A stretch of 64,000 bases of DNA. Source: Buxus sempervirens. Its lineage: Eukaryota > Streptophyta > Magnoliopsida > Buxales > Buxaceae. Below, one piece after another: positions 22,000-34,344 of this stretch (position 1 is its first letter; each line of letters opens with the position of its first letter). A program made the translations under genes and the position numbers. The stretch lies in assembly GCA_947561395.2 (NCBI GenBank), contig OX387183.1:36072853-36136852 (forward strand), in the 5' to 3' direction. The notes beneath the pieces were generated by a model, which was given only the letters and a program-made list of their open reading frames with translations, ran no database searches and was not told the DNA's origin.

Positions 22000-24938
22000 T
22001 GTAAGACCCCGGATTTTTGATTAGCCTAATATAAGGAATTTGTTAATATTATTAAAAATAAATAATGAGGGATAATTAATTCAAGTAGTTGTGTCTCAAG
22101 GACAAGTTAGGAATTTCAGAAAAGTCAGCTTAGGTGAATTAAAGTGAATGATTCTTGTATTATAATTGTAATATTTAAATAGATAATGTAAGATGAATTA
22201 AATAGATTTAAGTAAGTAAAGTTAGGTTTAAATTTCAAATGTTATATGAGTTATTATTTATTGATTTGGTTAGCTATTATTTTGGTTAGCTATTAGTTGG
22301 TTTTGATATTAGTTGGTGTAGGAAATTTTGTGGTGGAGCATCGGTGGATCATGAGGGAGTTAAAAGAGATTTGGTTGAATGCAAGGCTGTTGGTGTAGGG
22401 AATATAGTGGAGGGCTCTACACTTGATCAAATTTAGAAGTCAAACAGTTTTTTTTTTTAAAACCGTATGGAGTTTGCTGATTGTAACCTTTGCTTCCTCT
22501 CCGGGCGTTACCAACAGTTACAGATTTGGAGAAGGCAAAGCCGTAATGGATACAACTCAGATCTAAGAATCTAGAGAGAGTGGAGAGATTTGTTGGAGAA
22601 GAAAGAGGAAGTCGCCCATTGCTGTTGGAGAAGAAAGAAGAAGACATCCTCTCCTGTTAGAGTGGAAAATCGTTCAACAGAAAAACTCAGGTTTTAAACC
22701 ACCTTGTGAGGGATTGCTGGTTGTGGAAAACATTAGTTTTCATTGCTGTTTTGCAGAAGTCAAACTCCAGAAAAACTAGAGGCAAGTAACACTTTGAAAG
22801 ATTCATGATTTCATGTGTTTATGATCAACGAAAATACCATGTTCAGGTTCTGTTTTGGTGTTTAATCTCTTAGCTATAATAAGTACGGTTAGAATAATTT
22901 TAAACCAGTATAGATGGTCAGATAGAAGGTTCTTATTATGCAAGTTAGCACATCGATCATAGAATGTTTTCTGGTGGATTTAAGATAACATAAAGTGGTT
23001 AAATTTTGTTGGATGAAAATTCCATTTCCTGTTCATGTTTCGAGCATTTGATTTTCAATGCATATCAATACTGTTTAGATTGATTTCGAATAGGTTTACT
23101 CGAGTTATTTAGACCTCATATGTCGTATTAGAGGTGTTGGATTGAAGGTTATTTGTGCAATTCAAGTGAACTTGAGTTTGCCACAATTTAGGAAATTTAT
23201 CGAGTTGAAACAAGACCTGGCGCCAACCTTTAGTATTGGGTGCTAACCTGAAAGAGGTTAGCACCAGACCAAAAAAATATATATATATATACCTGGCGCT
23301 AAGAGCAATTGACCTGGTGCCAACCTCACTAGGTTAGCCCCAGGTCAGCACCAACCCCAAAATGTTTGACTATTCGTTTAATGTTCAATTTGTAACTTCT
23401 AAAACCTATTCAAAAAGGTTCATTTAAGCCCTAATTAACATTTAGGCTTGTTAGAATTTTATGGGAATCAAATAAACACCATGGATCAAGAGTTTTATTG
23501 GATGATATAATACTAAATGCATGATCAAATTTTTCTGCAGCAAGATTGAGATAACTGTTAAGAGAGAATTAGACAAATTATGATCTGAAATTCCAGCACC
23601 TTGTGGTTGGGTTCTTAGGGCAGATTTTGGTGTTCAAGTCTAGTTAACCTTTTCACTTATACTTATTGGAGTCTTATGGAAATAAAAAAAAAGATAGCAT
23701 GCACTATGAGTTATGTTGGGAGACTAAATACCAAATTGTGTTGTAAAATTTTCTACAGCAGATATGGAAGACTTTTCTAAACTTATTCTTTCTTTTATAA
23801 TTATACCTGAGTTATTCAGAGATTAAATGGAGAATTCCAGAATTGTTAGTAACTTATGGAGATGAATTTTAGTCGATAAAAATTAGGGAATTATGAGTAA
23901 GAATCTATATGAAGAGGATGTTATCAAAAGTAAGTTTAGTGAACTAAAGTGGTTATCCGAATGTTCTTTTGGACTAAATTTCAAACTCTCTTTGAAATCT
24001 CTGGTTTCTTCTATCTCTTTGAAAATTTCTTAAATGCTAATATTATTTGAAAATTCTGAATTGACATCTTTGTTAATACTGGTTATCATGTATGGTTTAA
24101 GAGTAAGGTATTCTCACTGTATATACATATTGCTGTTATGTTTTACTATTAAATGGATTTAGCGGTTATCTGAACTAAATTGTTTTGGTTTGTTATAAAA
24201 GTAAATGAAATTACATTGAGCATGATTATAAGTTGATTTGTAAACTATATCTATTAATTTGTCAAAGTTACATTAGGGCGAGACTTAGTGTGGATCCACA
24301 GTCTAGTTGTAGTGAATTTGTATATTTTGTTGGGATTTAAGTCTGGGGTTCCTTCATGCGTTTCCTCCAGGATGGAGAGGCCTTCCATGAGGGAAGCGCT
24401 GCAGCAACTTCGTTTCCACCATGATGGTGAGGTCACTTGAGTTTTCCGCCATGAGGGCGACGATATTGGATGTTCGAGCTATTGCAGTGTTAGACTGGAT
24501 TGTCTGGAACTCTAGTGCTTAGCCACACAAAATAGACAAACTTCACGAGTCCCAATATACAATGTTTTCCGAATCTGTTTTGGACAAAGATTGTGATTGA
24601 CGATGTATTTTGAGATTAGACGGATTACCCATGGTTAATCGTCGATTATGTTTAATCGTGCATGTTTTAGTACTGTTAGAATTATATTTTGTGCATGCAT
24701 TGCTACTTGCTGAGATAGTTGTATCTCACTGTTTTGTTTTGTTTTCATATCTCAGAGAGGACGATACAGGCGGGTTTATGCTTGGTTTAGGTGAGTTGGG
24801 GAAAATTTTAGTTGACTCTGATTATGTTATTGCCATTTCATGTTCTCCTTACTCTGATATAGCGATCCTGTGTATAAAAGTAACCCTTGGGGAACGAGTT
24901 ACGGTTTTTACTACGTAACCCGGTTCTGGGGCGTTACA
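22000..24938 (+). mobile_element. Solo LTR (Ty3/gypsy, Tekay/Del-like), 2.94 kb, in helicase intron
   Basis: It begins TGTAAGACCCCGGATTTTTG and ends GGTTCTGGGGCGTTACA. The 5-bp duplication TGAAG is exact (21995-21999 and 24939-24943). No PBS, coding domain or partner LTR is present. A self-similar block GGCGCCAACC/GGTTAGCACC lies at 23215-23355. It sits in the intron between the SAT exon and exon 5 of the helicase pseudogene, antisense to it. Confidence 0.9.
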
Positions 24939-24969
24939 TGAAGTATAATGAAGAATTACCAAAAGATAC

Positions 24970-25170
24970 CTCAATATGAAGACCTAAAGGTGTTCTGGAA
25001 GAGACAAATTGTTCTGAGGATGCCAACTCATGTTGCTTTTTTGTTTCAGTTCGGACTTCAACCCTCATAGGATTCCTCAATCCTGCCTTGGATAGTTCTT
25101 CAACGGCTTCAGTTTGAGTAGCTGAGAAAAGACCAGTTCTACGAAGCTTTGGTAAGCGAGACATAATGGA
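24970..25170 (-). pseudogene. RH18-like helicase pseudogene, remainder of the split exon
   Basis: It resumes with Ser-Ile-Met-Ser-Arg-Leu-Pro-Lys and runs through the SAT motif ([15 protein letters not shown]) to GLHIE before donor GTATCT. Joined to the DEAD-containing part, with the shared TC counted once, the frame is continuous at 87 codons. Confidence 0.9.
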
Positions 25171-25784
25171 GGTGCAAATCAGGACAAGGCTGCAAATCTA
25201 GCCTCATACTGGGCCACTGTCTGGCTCCCCTGGATAATCTCCATAAAGTCCCGCTCCTTCTTGAGCCGGACTTCCTTAGAAAAATACTGGTCATAGAAGA
25301 CCTCTCTGACTCTATCCCATTTCATGTACGTAGCCTGTGGGTCCTGCCTCTTCCTGGCTATCCACCAGTGAACTGCCTCGCCCTCAAATAAGAAAGCTGC
25401 CAATCGCACTCTCCGGTCCATCAGGCATCCCATAGCCTCAAAAATCCACTCGACTCACATCAGCCATCTCTCAGCCTCCATCGGATCTAGATGTCCACTG
25501 AAGATAGGTGGATCCAACTTCCTGAACTGCTCTAGATCCTTGGCCGTCTGTATGGCCCTCTCATGTACAGGCTCATCCCTGTGACCATTGCCACCATTGC
25601 CACTGTTTCCATCATTGCCGTGCTGGCTCAGTCTCTCCTCCCTTTCCTTGTCAAGAAGCTCTGCCAAGCTGCTAACAACAGCCCACACATCACCCCCTGG
25701 AGGTGGTGGAGGTAATGGAACATCCTGCTGCTCCTCCTCAATAGGATCAGCTCTAACACATCTCCCTCTACCAGTCATCTGCAA
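25171..25784 (-). pseudogene. Partial Ty3/gypsy gag with one in-frame stop
   Basis: From ATG at 25784 it reads a Pro-rich stretch, then FRKLDPPIFSGHLDPMEAERWL, a stop (TGA, 25457-25455), and in the same frame WIFEAMGCLMDRRVRLAAF, VHWWIARKR, WDRVREVFYDQYF and [12 protein letters not shown]. This is the retrotransposon gag domain (P.F.G..DP..AE.WL, then HWW, then F...YF). The capsid part is nearly complete but the zinc knuckle is missing because of the truncation at 25171. A single stop makes it a fairly young copy. Confidence 0.9.
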
Positions 25785-25887
25785 AATACAAATTTCACTT
25801 GTTAGAATCCAATAATTCTAGGGGTTCTATCTAGCATACTCACAATCCCATTCCCCTAAAACTGGCTATCTAAGGTTTAGGACCATT

Positions 25888-25899
25888 GCTCTAATACCA
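25888..25899 (-). other. Primer binding site (initiator Met tRNA type)
   Basis: TGGTATTAGAGC on the minus strand, four bases after the LTR end, matches the usual plant TGGTATCAGAGC apart from one C to T change. Confidence 0.8.
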
Positions 25900-27384
25900 T
25901 CTCTGTAACGCCCCGAACCCGAGTCAGTGCAAACCAGCACCCGACCCGAACCGGGTTCGCTACTGTAACAACCCGAATTCAGTTCAACAACCAAATCCGA
26001 GGTGTCACTGGCCCATATCAAATACATCATCAATAATATACCAGACAATAGAATTAAATAATCCATTCACTTTATTATATTATCAGAGTGCGAAAACAAG
26101 TATGTGCGGAAGTGTAGTCTAAAATCCTCAAATAAACATTAAAGTTAATCATCAATCATTAATACCAAAGTCTGGTAAAATAAAATGGTTACTATCTCTC
26201 TCATCTCTCTAGTACATCAAATCCAAATGAATAATAGTCTATCAAATATGACTAAGTCTAAACAATCCTCCACCTCAAACAAGATCCGGATAAAAGTAAT
26301 CCTCCGGTGAATACTCAGCTACCTCTCCCTGGAAATCACTATGATCCCCCTGTGCGCGCGTGGGAAACGCGGCACGGGGTAATTTGGAGTCGCCACTGCC
26401 TGATGGGGTGCAGGCGGACACCTGGGTGCCTAATCTTGTCTATTTAGGGCTTTGGTCTGCAGCTTGAGATTCTAAGTCGGTTCTCGGTTGTGGTCTGGGG
26501 AAGTCCGTAGACATCCCAGTCCACCTCGTCGGATGACGGGTCCCGTGGGTTCCCTGGTTTGAGTCAGCTCTCTTGCTTGGTTTTCACCCAATTCCTAATC
26601 CAGCAGGTATTTAGGTTAGGTCTTGGCGGGACCACCTGAGTGGTGTGGGTCCCTTTAGTTGATTTTATCTTTGCTTAACTTAAATTGTCTGAGTCTGATT
26701 GGGTGGGCCCCGTTGGAAGGCCCACGGTGTCCTTGGTGGGCTTGGGTAAGCCCATGTGCCCATGTGGGCCTCTGTCTAAGCTTAGGAGGCCCTGTGGGCT
26801 TTGGTTAAGTGTGTTGGTTTTATTTAGTTTGTTCAAGTTGGATACTTAAGTGATTTCCATGCAAGAAGCGGGCCGGCATTGATTTGCGGGCCCCTGGGTG
26901 GGCCCCCATGTTGGTTGCCAAAATGTCTTTAATTTATCTTATTTAAATTCACCCAGGTGGGTTGGATGTTGGGCTTGGGGCCCGTAGTCCAGATTTTAGG
27001 CTTGAAAGCCCATTGCTTCGAAGTTGGGGTTTGCACCCTTCCTTGGTTCTGTTAGTGGGCTTTGGTGGGCCCGACAGGCCCTAGCCCATTGTCTCGGCCA
27101 AACCATGCAATTCATATGTCCATTACACATTACAGGGCACGGGTGGGCCGCATTGGGTTTGGCCCGCCCGGTTCAAATGGCTCATTTTACTTAAGTTGTT
27201 TAATTAGCATGCTTTGGGGTTCATTGGGCTTGGTGGGCCCCGTTGGAAGGCCCACTAGTGTGCCAAGTTGGATCGATTGGCCCAAGTCCCGAGTTGGGTT
27301 TCCGGGTGACCCGGAAACCCTATTGGTTCAATTGGTTTGGCTCAAATCACCCCAAAATTCGGCAAGAAACATCAAACACACAAA

Positions 27385-27470
27385 AAAGACATTTCTGTGT
27401 GTATCCGGCCTTAGTTGCCGGATACACATAGGCCATAGGTGATCCGGCCTGAGTTGCCGGATCACACCAA
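27385..27470. repeat. Secondary ATCCGGC palindromes in the transcribed part of the LTR
   Basis: GTATCCGGCC...GCCGGATAC and GTGATCCGGCC...GCCGGATCAC inverted pairs lie downstream of the TATA box in the solo LTR at 26351-29522. They could form short hairpins in its RNA. Confidence 0.65.
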
Positions 27471-28699
27471 AATGGCCATTTCTCGGATTTTGGCAGTTGG
27501 GGTGGTTTCCAGGGGATTCCTATGGCCTTCTACTAGTCATGTGGGCCCTCGGATGGGCCCACATTGGTTCAGGTTTGGGGATCTCCCCTCTTGGCTTCTT
27601 TTCTTGGATTCTTAGCTAGCCAAAGGAGAGAGGGGAGGGCAATGGGATTGCTGCCCTCCATCACGCAATCAAAGCTCCTAACTACCATGCATGGATCTTA
27701 CAAAAAAAACCATACGAGAGTACTCACGCTCCCACACACCCTAGGATACGCCCTAAGATCTGTAAACTATTTTACATTCACACAAATACTAGAAGGAACA
27801 ATCACCATGAGCCAAGCATATTAACATCTTTTAACACCTGAGAGTACATGCCTACACATCTAGCATACTCATATGGACTGACTTTCAAATGATGAAAACA
27901 GTAGCTATCATGTCATGGAAGGCCTGGTCTAACATGTAAACAAAACATAGCAATAGACAAGGGCCCATATGTTCCTAGCATGCATGCCACTACGTATGTA
28001 AGAGAAAACACAAAGAAGGCAAGAAACAGCAACGCCTAAGCTCAAGTCTCATGCTCAAAACAAGAAAAAAGAAAACACTTGAAGAAGGGAAAGAGAAGGG
28101 GGCTTATCATGGGGGATACATTGGATTGACAATGGGAGGAACAAGCTCCTCCTAGTGATACTTGAAAAAGAAGCCCAAAGCAGCACCCTACGACCACTAC
28201 AAGTGTGCAAAACTGAACTTTCATGCACCTGAGAACTCACACGTGAACCCTCCTACCTTTGGAGGTCTTCGTGACATGAAAAGGGGAACAAGTACATACA
28301 ATATGGGCACTCAATGGGACTTATAGCAGCAGTGAAGAACCATGCACCTCAACATGCTTGGAAATACTTCATTCTCATATATATGAAGTAAAATTTCGTA
28401 GGAAGCCATACCTAGGGGTTCTTGAACCCTTAAGCTAGGTGGAGATGCTCCCTTGAGGCGGTACAACAGCTGGAGATCTTCCTTCTTGAGCACAGCAGCT
28501 CTTCCTCTCCCTCTTGTTGGAGTGTGAGTGAAGATGGAGAAAGAAAGGGAGAGTTGGAGTGGTTTGGGGTGATGTGGGAAGGTGGTGGAGGCAAAGGAGC
28601 TCAAGAGAAGGTGGTTCGGATGGTGAAGGAAAAGGGAGAAAAAGGGTAAAAGCCAGCAACCATTGGAAAGGGGGCTGCTGCCCCCTTTTATAACTTTCT

Positions 28700-28950
28700 T
28701 AATGTATCCGGACTTGGAGTCCGGATACACTATATACCATGTGTATCCGGCCTCCAAGGCTGGATACACTAAGCTGCCTTTGTATCCGGTCTTGGAGTCC
28801 GAATACAAAACATAATAATTGGCAAAAATTAATTCCGCCGCGAATTTGTCGGGGAATCGGCGCGAATCTCGCCGAGCAAATCTTCGTATCTGGCCTTGAA
28901 GTCCGGATATACATAAGGGTATGTGTATCCGGTATATTTGACCGGATACA
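28700..28950. repeat. Promoter-proximal palindrome cluster (GTATCCGG words)
   Basis: At least four imperfect palindromes start 12 bp upstream (minus orientation) of the TATA box. The best is 28704-28728: arm GTATCCGGACT, spacer TGG, perfect inverted arm. Others lie near 28742-28767, 28781-28806 and 28886-28950. Confidence 0.85.
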
Positions 28951-29527
28951 AATCAACAAATTACGGATTTGCTCTTCGACTTGACCGATTCGACCGATTT
29001 GACACTTTTGGATATCTACGGATTGCCCCGTACGAATTTTTGTTTAGTCCTTGAGATTTTTGGATATTTAAGATTTAGGCCCCGAGATATTTTGCTGCGT
29101 TGGCTTCCACGTGTGCAGTTCCTGCGCCACGTGTGCAGTTTCCGGCTTTTGCTGCCCGGAAACTTCGACAGCTCATATCTCTTTCATCTGATCTCCGATT
29201 TGAGCAAACTCAATTGTGTTGCACTCGTATCGGAGCCCTCTATTCAATGACATAGGGTTAAGCACTTGGCACGGAAATCGAGGAAAAGTCAACTTTCGGC
29301 TCATCCTCAAGTTTGACCGCCCGTAGAACCCTCATCTGGACTCCGATTCCAGCAAACTCAGTTGCGTTGGAACCGTGTCGAGATTCTCTATCCATTGAGA
29401 TGAAGCACGGTAGCTAGATTTCATTTGATCGAAAGGTCAACTTTCGACCCCCCTTGGGTTTGACTTTTTAGCAGGATTTTGTATTTTTGGCTTTTTGGGA
29501 GCGCAAAAATGAGGTGCTTACACCCCC

Positions 29528-29600
29528 TCTCGCGTATCAGCTGAAAAATGAAATAAAAGTATGGTGAGATACGAATATCCCAGTAGGTAACACATGCATG
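29528..29600. other. Continuation of outer gypsy LTR after nested insertion
   Basis: The outer LTR resumes with TCTCGCGTATCAGC directly after the target duplication and continues to 31383. Nothing gene-like lies between. Confidence 0.6.
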
Positions 29601-31383
29601 ATTAAACAGTTAATATAAGTAAAGTAACAGTTCATGCACAATTAAGCAATATCAACTAATCAGGCTCGTATAATCATTCGTATCATTCATGAATACAAAA
29701 CAGTATGATAAACAGTTCTAGAGATGAATTTCAGCAAGTTCTATTATAAGAATCCAATATCAAAATCAATAACATAATTCATACTTTGCTAGGATGCACT
29801 AAACAGTCACATCCGACCAATATCTCAATCACATGCCTCCAGCATGTATACAATAATAATAACAAGTGCTTGTGATTTCAGTGTCATTGTAGGACTCACA
29901 AAGATAGATAAACCTTTTGAGATGATTCTCAACCAATTGCTATACCACCGTGCGGCTTAGGAGCAATGCTACTAATGATACTCAAGTCCCATGCAGCGCA
30001 GCTTAGACAAGAGCCGTAGTCACTGACTTATTACACACGTACCCATCAAAGTTGGCATGTAGCACCAGCATGCAGCACCAGAATCAATACATGGAGATGG
30101 TCGCTTATCCACATGTACAGGGAATCACCAGCGGCTCACCGAGGTGTCCCTCCAGACATAGCACCTTCCCAGACAAACTAACTTGCAAAGGAAACGCGTC
30201 ACACAAGGGAGAAATTCAACCCAAATGACATATCCCTCAGCTATCTAGCAACAACTATGGATCCATAACCAGTTATGCCCACTAGACTCCAAAATTCCCT
30301 AAAATAATATATTTCTATAAGGGTTGGTGCCTAGCGGCATATAAAGGTTAAATCTGTCAATTACTTTAATATTCGGGTTATCTGAGTTCTGAATTTATGA
30401 TCTGAATTCTCTTTCTGTAATTCTCTGAATTATAGTGTAGTTTAAAAGATATTCTATTAATTAAATAATAATTAGGTTTTCCAAAAACTAGATTTCTCAA
30501 TTACTTTCAAAGTTTGACAACTAATGTCCTAAATATCTTCCTAATTTATTTTTCTGTAAAACAAGGAATTAGATAATTTATTTTGGTCTTAAAACATCTT
30601 AATTAATCATTAAAATTGTCTAAAAATAGTTTGGAATTGAATCAGGGTTTGAAATTACGAAAATCTGCAAATTCTGAACAGAGCGCCTAGGATCGCTCAG
30701 GATATCCTCGGCGGTCTGTGGTCAACGGTAGTTCAAAATAGGACGCCGACGATAAATCTTCCAACGGTCTAGGATTTATAACTAGCGCCGAGGATCGCCG
30801 AGCACAGTCGAGGTCGGCGGTCATCCAAAAACGAACAAAAACAGTTTTAAAACGTGATTTTTCTCGTCTAACATCATTCTATCATACATATAACATTGAT
30901 ACTAAACTAAATACATCAATAGATCATATAAAAACATGCTCTTACGATTAAACAAACAAAACCGTGTCACATACCTCTTAAACGTGCGTGCTTCTCCTTC
31001 TTCTCCAACCAACTATACTCACAGACGTGAGATAACCCCCGGACGATGAAGAACACCAAAACCAAACCTTTCCTCCTCCTTCTTCTTCCTCCTCAGTCGC
31101 TCGGTCATTTGTCGCTTGCGGCTGTTCAATACGAGCGAAAAATACAACGTATACGATTTAGGTTATTAAATTAATATTTATACTCCTTGCTCTCATGTAT
31201 CTCACATACACAAGACTCCATACCTCGATATCTCATGATCGGACGGTCAGATCTGCGTCCAACTCTGGATCTCCACTAATTATATCATTCCCTACAATAA
31301 TAAAATATTTCCATCAATTATAACTCTCAAGAATATTATTTATTAATTTATTTTATTATTTAAGGAAAATTCGGGGTTTTACA

Positions 31384-31445
31384 GAATTTATCTGCTTTTG
31401 AAATCCCATATCTAAGAGCCTGTCAGCCTCATCCAGAATCAAAAT
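31384..31445 (-). pseudogene. RH18-like helicase pseudogene, exon part with DEAD motif, cut by gypsy insertion
   Basis: After acceptor TTTTAACAG come 20 codons (ILILDEADRLLDMGFQKQIN) and two bases of the next codon. The sequence then becomes TGTAAAACCC, the first bases of an LTR on the same strand. The family sequence continues at 25170. Confidence 0.9.
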
Positions 31446-32244
31446 CTGTTTTAACACACAGGGATAAAATTACAAAGGCCCATAAAAGCGGCATATAAAC
31501 ATACAACAATCAATTATGAGTCCAGACAATTCAAATTTTCCACCTTCATTGTTACTGAGCAAAAGAGAAACCAATCACTACTCTGCATGGTCATGAATGG
31601 GTTTATTTATCTGAAAAGACTCCAGTTCCCTCCTCTCAGAGTGAAAATATGCAAATAAACACTTCTTGGGCCCATAAAACCCTTAGAAGATTGGAACCTT
31701 CCCCATGTTCAAATATTAGCCCTTTTCATGTCGTATAGCAAACAGGTATTATGCGTTTTGTCTTGAATGTTAGTTGAAATTACACTAACCTGGACCAACT
31801 GGCATGCCCTGCTAAAGAAAAAGGGCTGCGGAGATTAATGCCCAAAATCGAGGCTGCACCGATAGCCAATGAGAATTGTAATATGCTAACCAAGCCTTAC
31901 AAAGAGAGGGAAAATCTCCAGTCAGACAGGAACTGTGATCAATCTTTGGGGAAGATCCAAATTCAGATTCCCAATTAGCTGATCTAAAGAATGGAATTCA
32001 CTCATATGGTGAACTGGATTGTGTTGGGAAATGCATTCGAAAAGGGTATGAATTTGGACCCAAACAGTTCCCCAGGAGTTTCATTCCCAAAATCTATCGC
32101 CTCTTATATTTCATCCACACCCTCATCCCTTACTTTAATTAAGAACATAACACAAAGGATACATGCTGTTGAATAACATCACTTTGCTCTTTACATGAAA
32201 AAGTTAAAGGCCAACAGAGCGATAATTAGGTCTGAATCAAATAC

Positions 32245-32481
32245 CTCAAGATTCCGGAAATCCAAAATATCAATACGTTCCATTATGTCATACAACCTTC
32301 CAGGGGTGCCTATAAGTAAATTTGCTCCTTCCTCCTCTATTTTCTTCATGTCTGTTTTGATGTCTATTCCGCCAACAAGAAGCTTGGCTTTCAAATTTGA
32401 TACTGTTGAAATGAAAGGTAGTGCAACGTGGTATATTTGTGATGACAACTCTCTAGTAGGAAAGATAATTATCCCCACCAC
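32245..32481 (-). pseudogene. RH18-like helicase pseudogene, exon 2
   Basis: It holds 79 codons between acceptor TATGCAG and donor GTATTTG, phase 0 on both sides. It contains [18 protein letters not shown] and LIGTPGRL. The frame is intact. Confidence 0.9.
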
Positions 32482-33516
32482 CTGCATACAATGCAGAAAA
32501 TTAATTTAACAAAACAAGGGGACACGCTGTCAGCTGTATATCTAGTTACCCCATTGAGCGGGTTTTTATAGCCATATAGTGCAATGACATGGCAAGGAAC
32601 CTTTTGACATGCCACATAGAGAATATCTCAAACCATTAACATATGTATCAGATTTCGTCCCTTGCAAGTTGTAATAGCATCCATTGAATCTTTAAATTTC
32701 TTCTAATTCTCAGAGAAAAAATATTAAATTTATAAGATGCATTTCTTTTCTCCTGTGATATGGGTTTGGAGCTCATAATATTTGAAGTAGGATCAATGTG
32801 AAAAATACACGTAGTGAACAAATGAAGTTCACAAAATCATTCACTACATGTGATATTTTGTGTTGCAGTGGGGTCTCTATTTGGATGCGTCTCATCAGCC
32901 AAAAAACCTCCTAAAAATAAATATACACCTGTGCATGTGTGTGTGCGTGCGTATTTGTATGTTTTCAGGTATGCATGTATGTGTGTATGCTCATGTTGGG
33001 GGTGGGGGGTTTGATCCAAGTATCCAACCATGTCTAGCCACAGAATGCATGATTTCTCTCAAGGCATCCAGGAGATTACTATCTTCGAGATATTGCTAGA
33101 CCGTTATGTCAAACAAGAAACAATGGTTTCTCCCGTGCCTTTCCATGGTCAAATTGAGACAATATTCAACCCTGGCACCTTTATAATATTAATTATGTTC
33201 AAATTGGCACGGCAACGAGTGGGATCATGCCAAGTTCATGTGGGATTTAACAATGGAAAGTGCACCAATGGTAGCAAAAATTTCCACAACACAAACCCAT
33301 GAGGAACCCACCATGCATAGGTATGTTTAATTTCAACCCTTTCTCTTCACTTTAACCGTGCAAATAAATGATTATTAAATGAAGAGATTATGCATCTAAG
33401 AACCTGCAAATTGAACAATATTTACACGATACTTATAACTTCAACTCATATCTTTTAATGGATGTAGAAAATATAATTGCATAAACCATGCGGTAGACCA
33501 AATACATATGATTATA

Positions 33517-33542
33517 TACATATATATATATATATATATAAT
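33517..33542. repeat. (TA)n microsatellite
   Basis: About 13 TA units, with CATATATA at the left edge, lie in intron 1 of the helicase pseudogene. Confidence 0.9.
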
Positions 33543-33695
33543 TTCTTTTATTTTTTTATGGCCCACTGGATCCCAAGAACTAAACCGGATTCTGAGTGCA
33601 TCAGAAAACCTAGTCCAAGATAACCTGATAGCCCCGCCAGAAACTCAAACATCAAATAACTGCTATAAATTAAGAGCCAGATATATAAACAGAAC

Positions 33696-33962
33696 CTGGT
33701 GAGGTTTTTGAGGCATTGACGAACGACGAAGAATTTCAACGACGGGAACAACGAAAGCTAGGGTTTTTCCAGAACCAATGGCGGCGTCGACGGCGACGTC
33801 CTTATAACTGCAGAGTAATGGAATTGTGGCGGCTTGAACTGGTGTACAAAATTGAAAACCAGCTTCGTTTAGAGCGTCTAGAACTGGTTTCGAGAGTGAG
33901 GGTTCGAGATCCGAAAAGCGATGCTTTGTTAAGGCATTACTGGGGTAATCCGTCGACGCCAT
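33696..33962 (-). pseudogene. RH18-like helicase pseudogene, exon 1
   Basis: It holds 89 codons from ATG at 33962 (MASTDYPSN) to a CAG before donor GTTCTG, and carries the Q motif and motif I. The start is supported by family-like residues ([12 protein letters not shown]) from residue 12 on and by no upstream in-frame homology. This exon has no internal lesion. Confidence 0.9.
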
Positions 33963-34344
33963 GAATATGGCTTTGCAACTCTTAGTGCTTCCGTGTTTCC
34001 CGTTGTTTCAGTCACTTTTGTCTTGTAGAGCATAACCGCCAAGGACTGAATCGATCTACGAGAAGAAAAACGGGGAAATTGGTTTTCATTGATTTGAAAA
34101 TTAAGAATGGAAAAATTAATTTTAGTGGCACTTTATCAAAATATTTAAGATTCGGTCACCAACTACTTTCCTCTCATTTAAATAAATTAAAAATTAAATA
34201 AACAGGTTTCCAAGATTGCCCTTGTTACGTTTGAAATTGATTGAATTAAGTATATTTTCAAAAGTGCCCTTTACCCCAACTTTCTTATTTTTATGTTTAT
34301 TTCTTTTCAAAAAATAATAAAGAAAGAAAATGAGGAGAGAGAGG
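33963..34344. other. Former 5' flank of the helicase pseudogene
   Basis: No other gene is seen. Upstream of the ATG (minus strand) a short GC-richer stretch to about 34060 could be the old 5' untranslated region, followed by AT-rich sequence. No TATA box stands out. Confidence 0.4.

Larger units (their letters stand above)
26351..29522 (-). mobile_element. Solo LTR (Tat-like?), 3.17 kb, nested in gypsy LTR
   Basis: On the minus strand it begins TGTAAGCACCTCATTTTTGC at 29522 and ends CCACGCGCGCACA at 26351. CCCCC flanks both sides (26346-26350 and 29523-29527) as target duplication. It is the same family as the LTR at 38183-44554 by matching ends. A TATAAAAG lies at 28685-28692 (minus), directly followed upstream by the GTATCCGG palindrome cluster. 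It lacks any internal sequence. Confidence 0.9.
25171..31383 (-). mobile_element. Truncated Ty3/gypsy element (5' LTR, PBS, partial gag) inside helicase exon
   Basis: The minus-strand order is LTR (31383-25904, containing a nested solo LTR), a 4-bp spacer, a primer binding site and a partial gag that ends abruptly at 25171. The rest of gag, pol and the 3' LTR are missing. At the ends the helicase exon resumes with a 2-bp overlap (TC on both sides) instead of a 5-bp duplication, so the 3' deletion ran to or beyond the insertion edge. The element is chromovirus-like (Tekay/Del-like) judged from LTR ends and gag; lineage is tentative. Confidence 0.85.
25904..31383 (-). repeat. 5' LTR of the truncated gypsy element, split by a nested solo LTR
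   Basis: On the minus strand it begins TGTAAAACCCCGAATTTTCC at 31383 and ends GGTTCGGGGCGTTACA at 25904. Without the nested LTR (26351-29522 plus 5 bp) it is about 2.3 kb. A TATAAATA lies at 31175-31182 (minus). Downstream of it, 30675-30830 is a block of GCGCC, GGATCGC and CCTCGGCG words. Confidence 0.85.
19041..33962 (-). pseudogene. DEAD-box ATP-dependent RNA helicase pseudogene, RH18/DDX55-like
   Basis: Nine minus-strand exons with GT/AG junctions together read as an RH18-type helicase, a nucleolar family tied to 60S ribosome assembly (Spb4/DDX55). In exon order: Q motif [11 protein letters not shown] (residues 38-48), motif I AAIGSGKT (60-67, usually AATGSGKT), motif Ia PTREL (97-101), GG (126-127), TPGR (148-151), DEAD (173-176), SAT (204-206), then motifs IV, V (ARGLD) and VI as [10 protein letters not shown] (family HRxGRxxRxG). 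Several lesions kill it. A 6.2-kb gypsy fragment sits at codon 189. Codon 355 is TAG where the family has Gln. The motif VI His is Asn. The frame ends 31 codons after exon 8, so the family's C-terminal domain of roughly 200 residues is absent. A solo LTR and a LINE scrap occupy introns. The exon pattern shows it was a genomic duplicate, not a processed copy. Confidence 0.9.

Noticed and set aside
25171..31383. Possibility that the gypsy fragment is simply a large intron of a functional helicase
   Set aside because: The exon resumes without an AG at the junction (CACC before TCCATT); the nearest upstream AG would add bases that shift the frame, and further lesions exist downstream.
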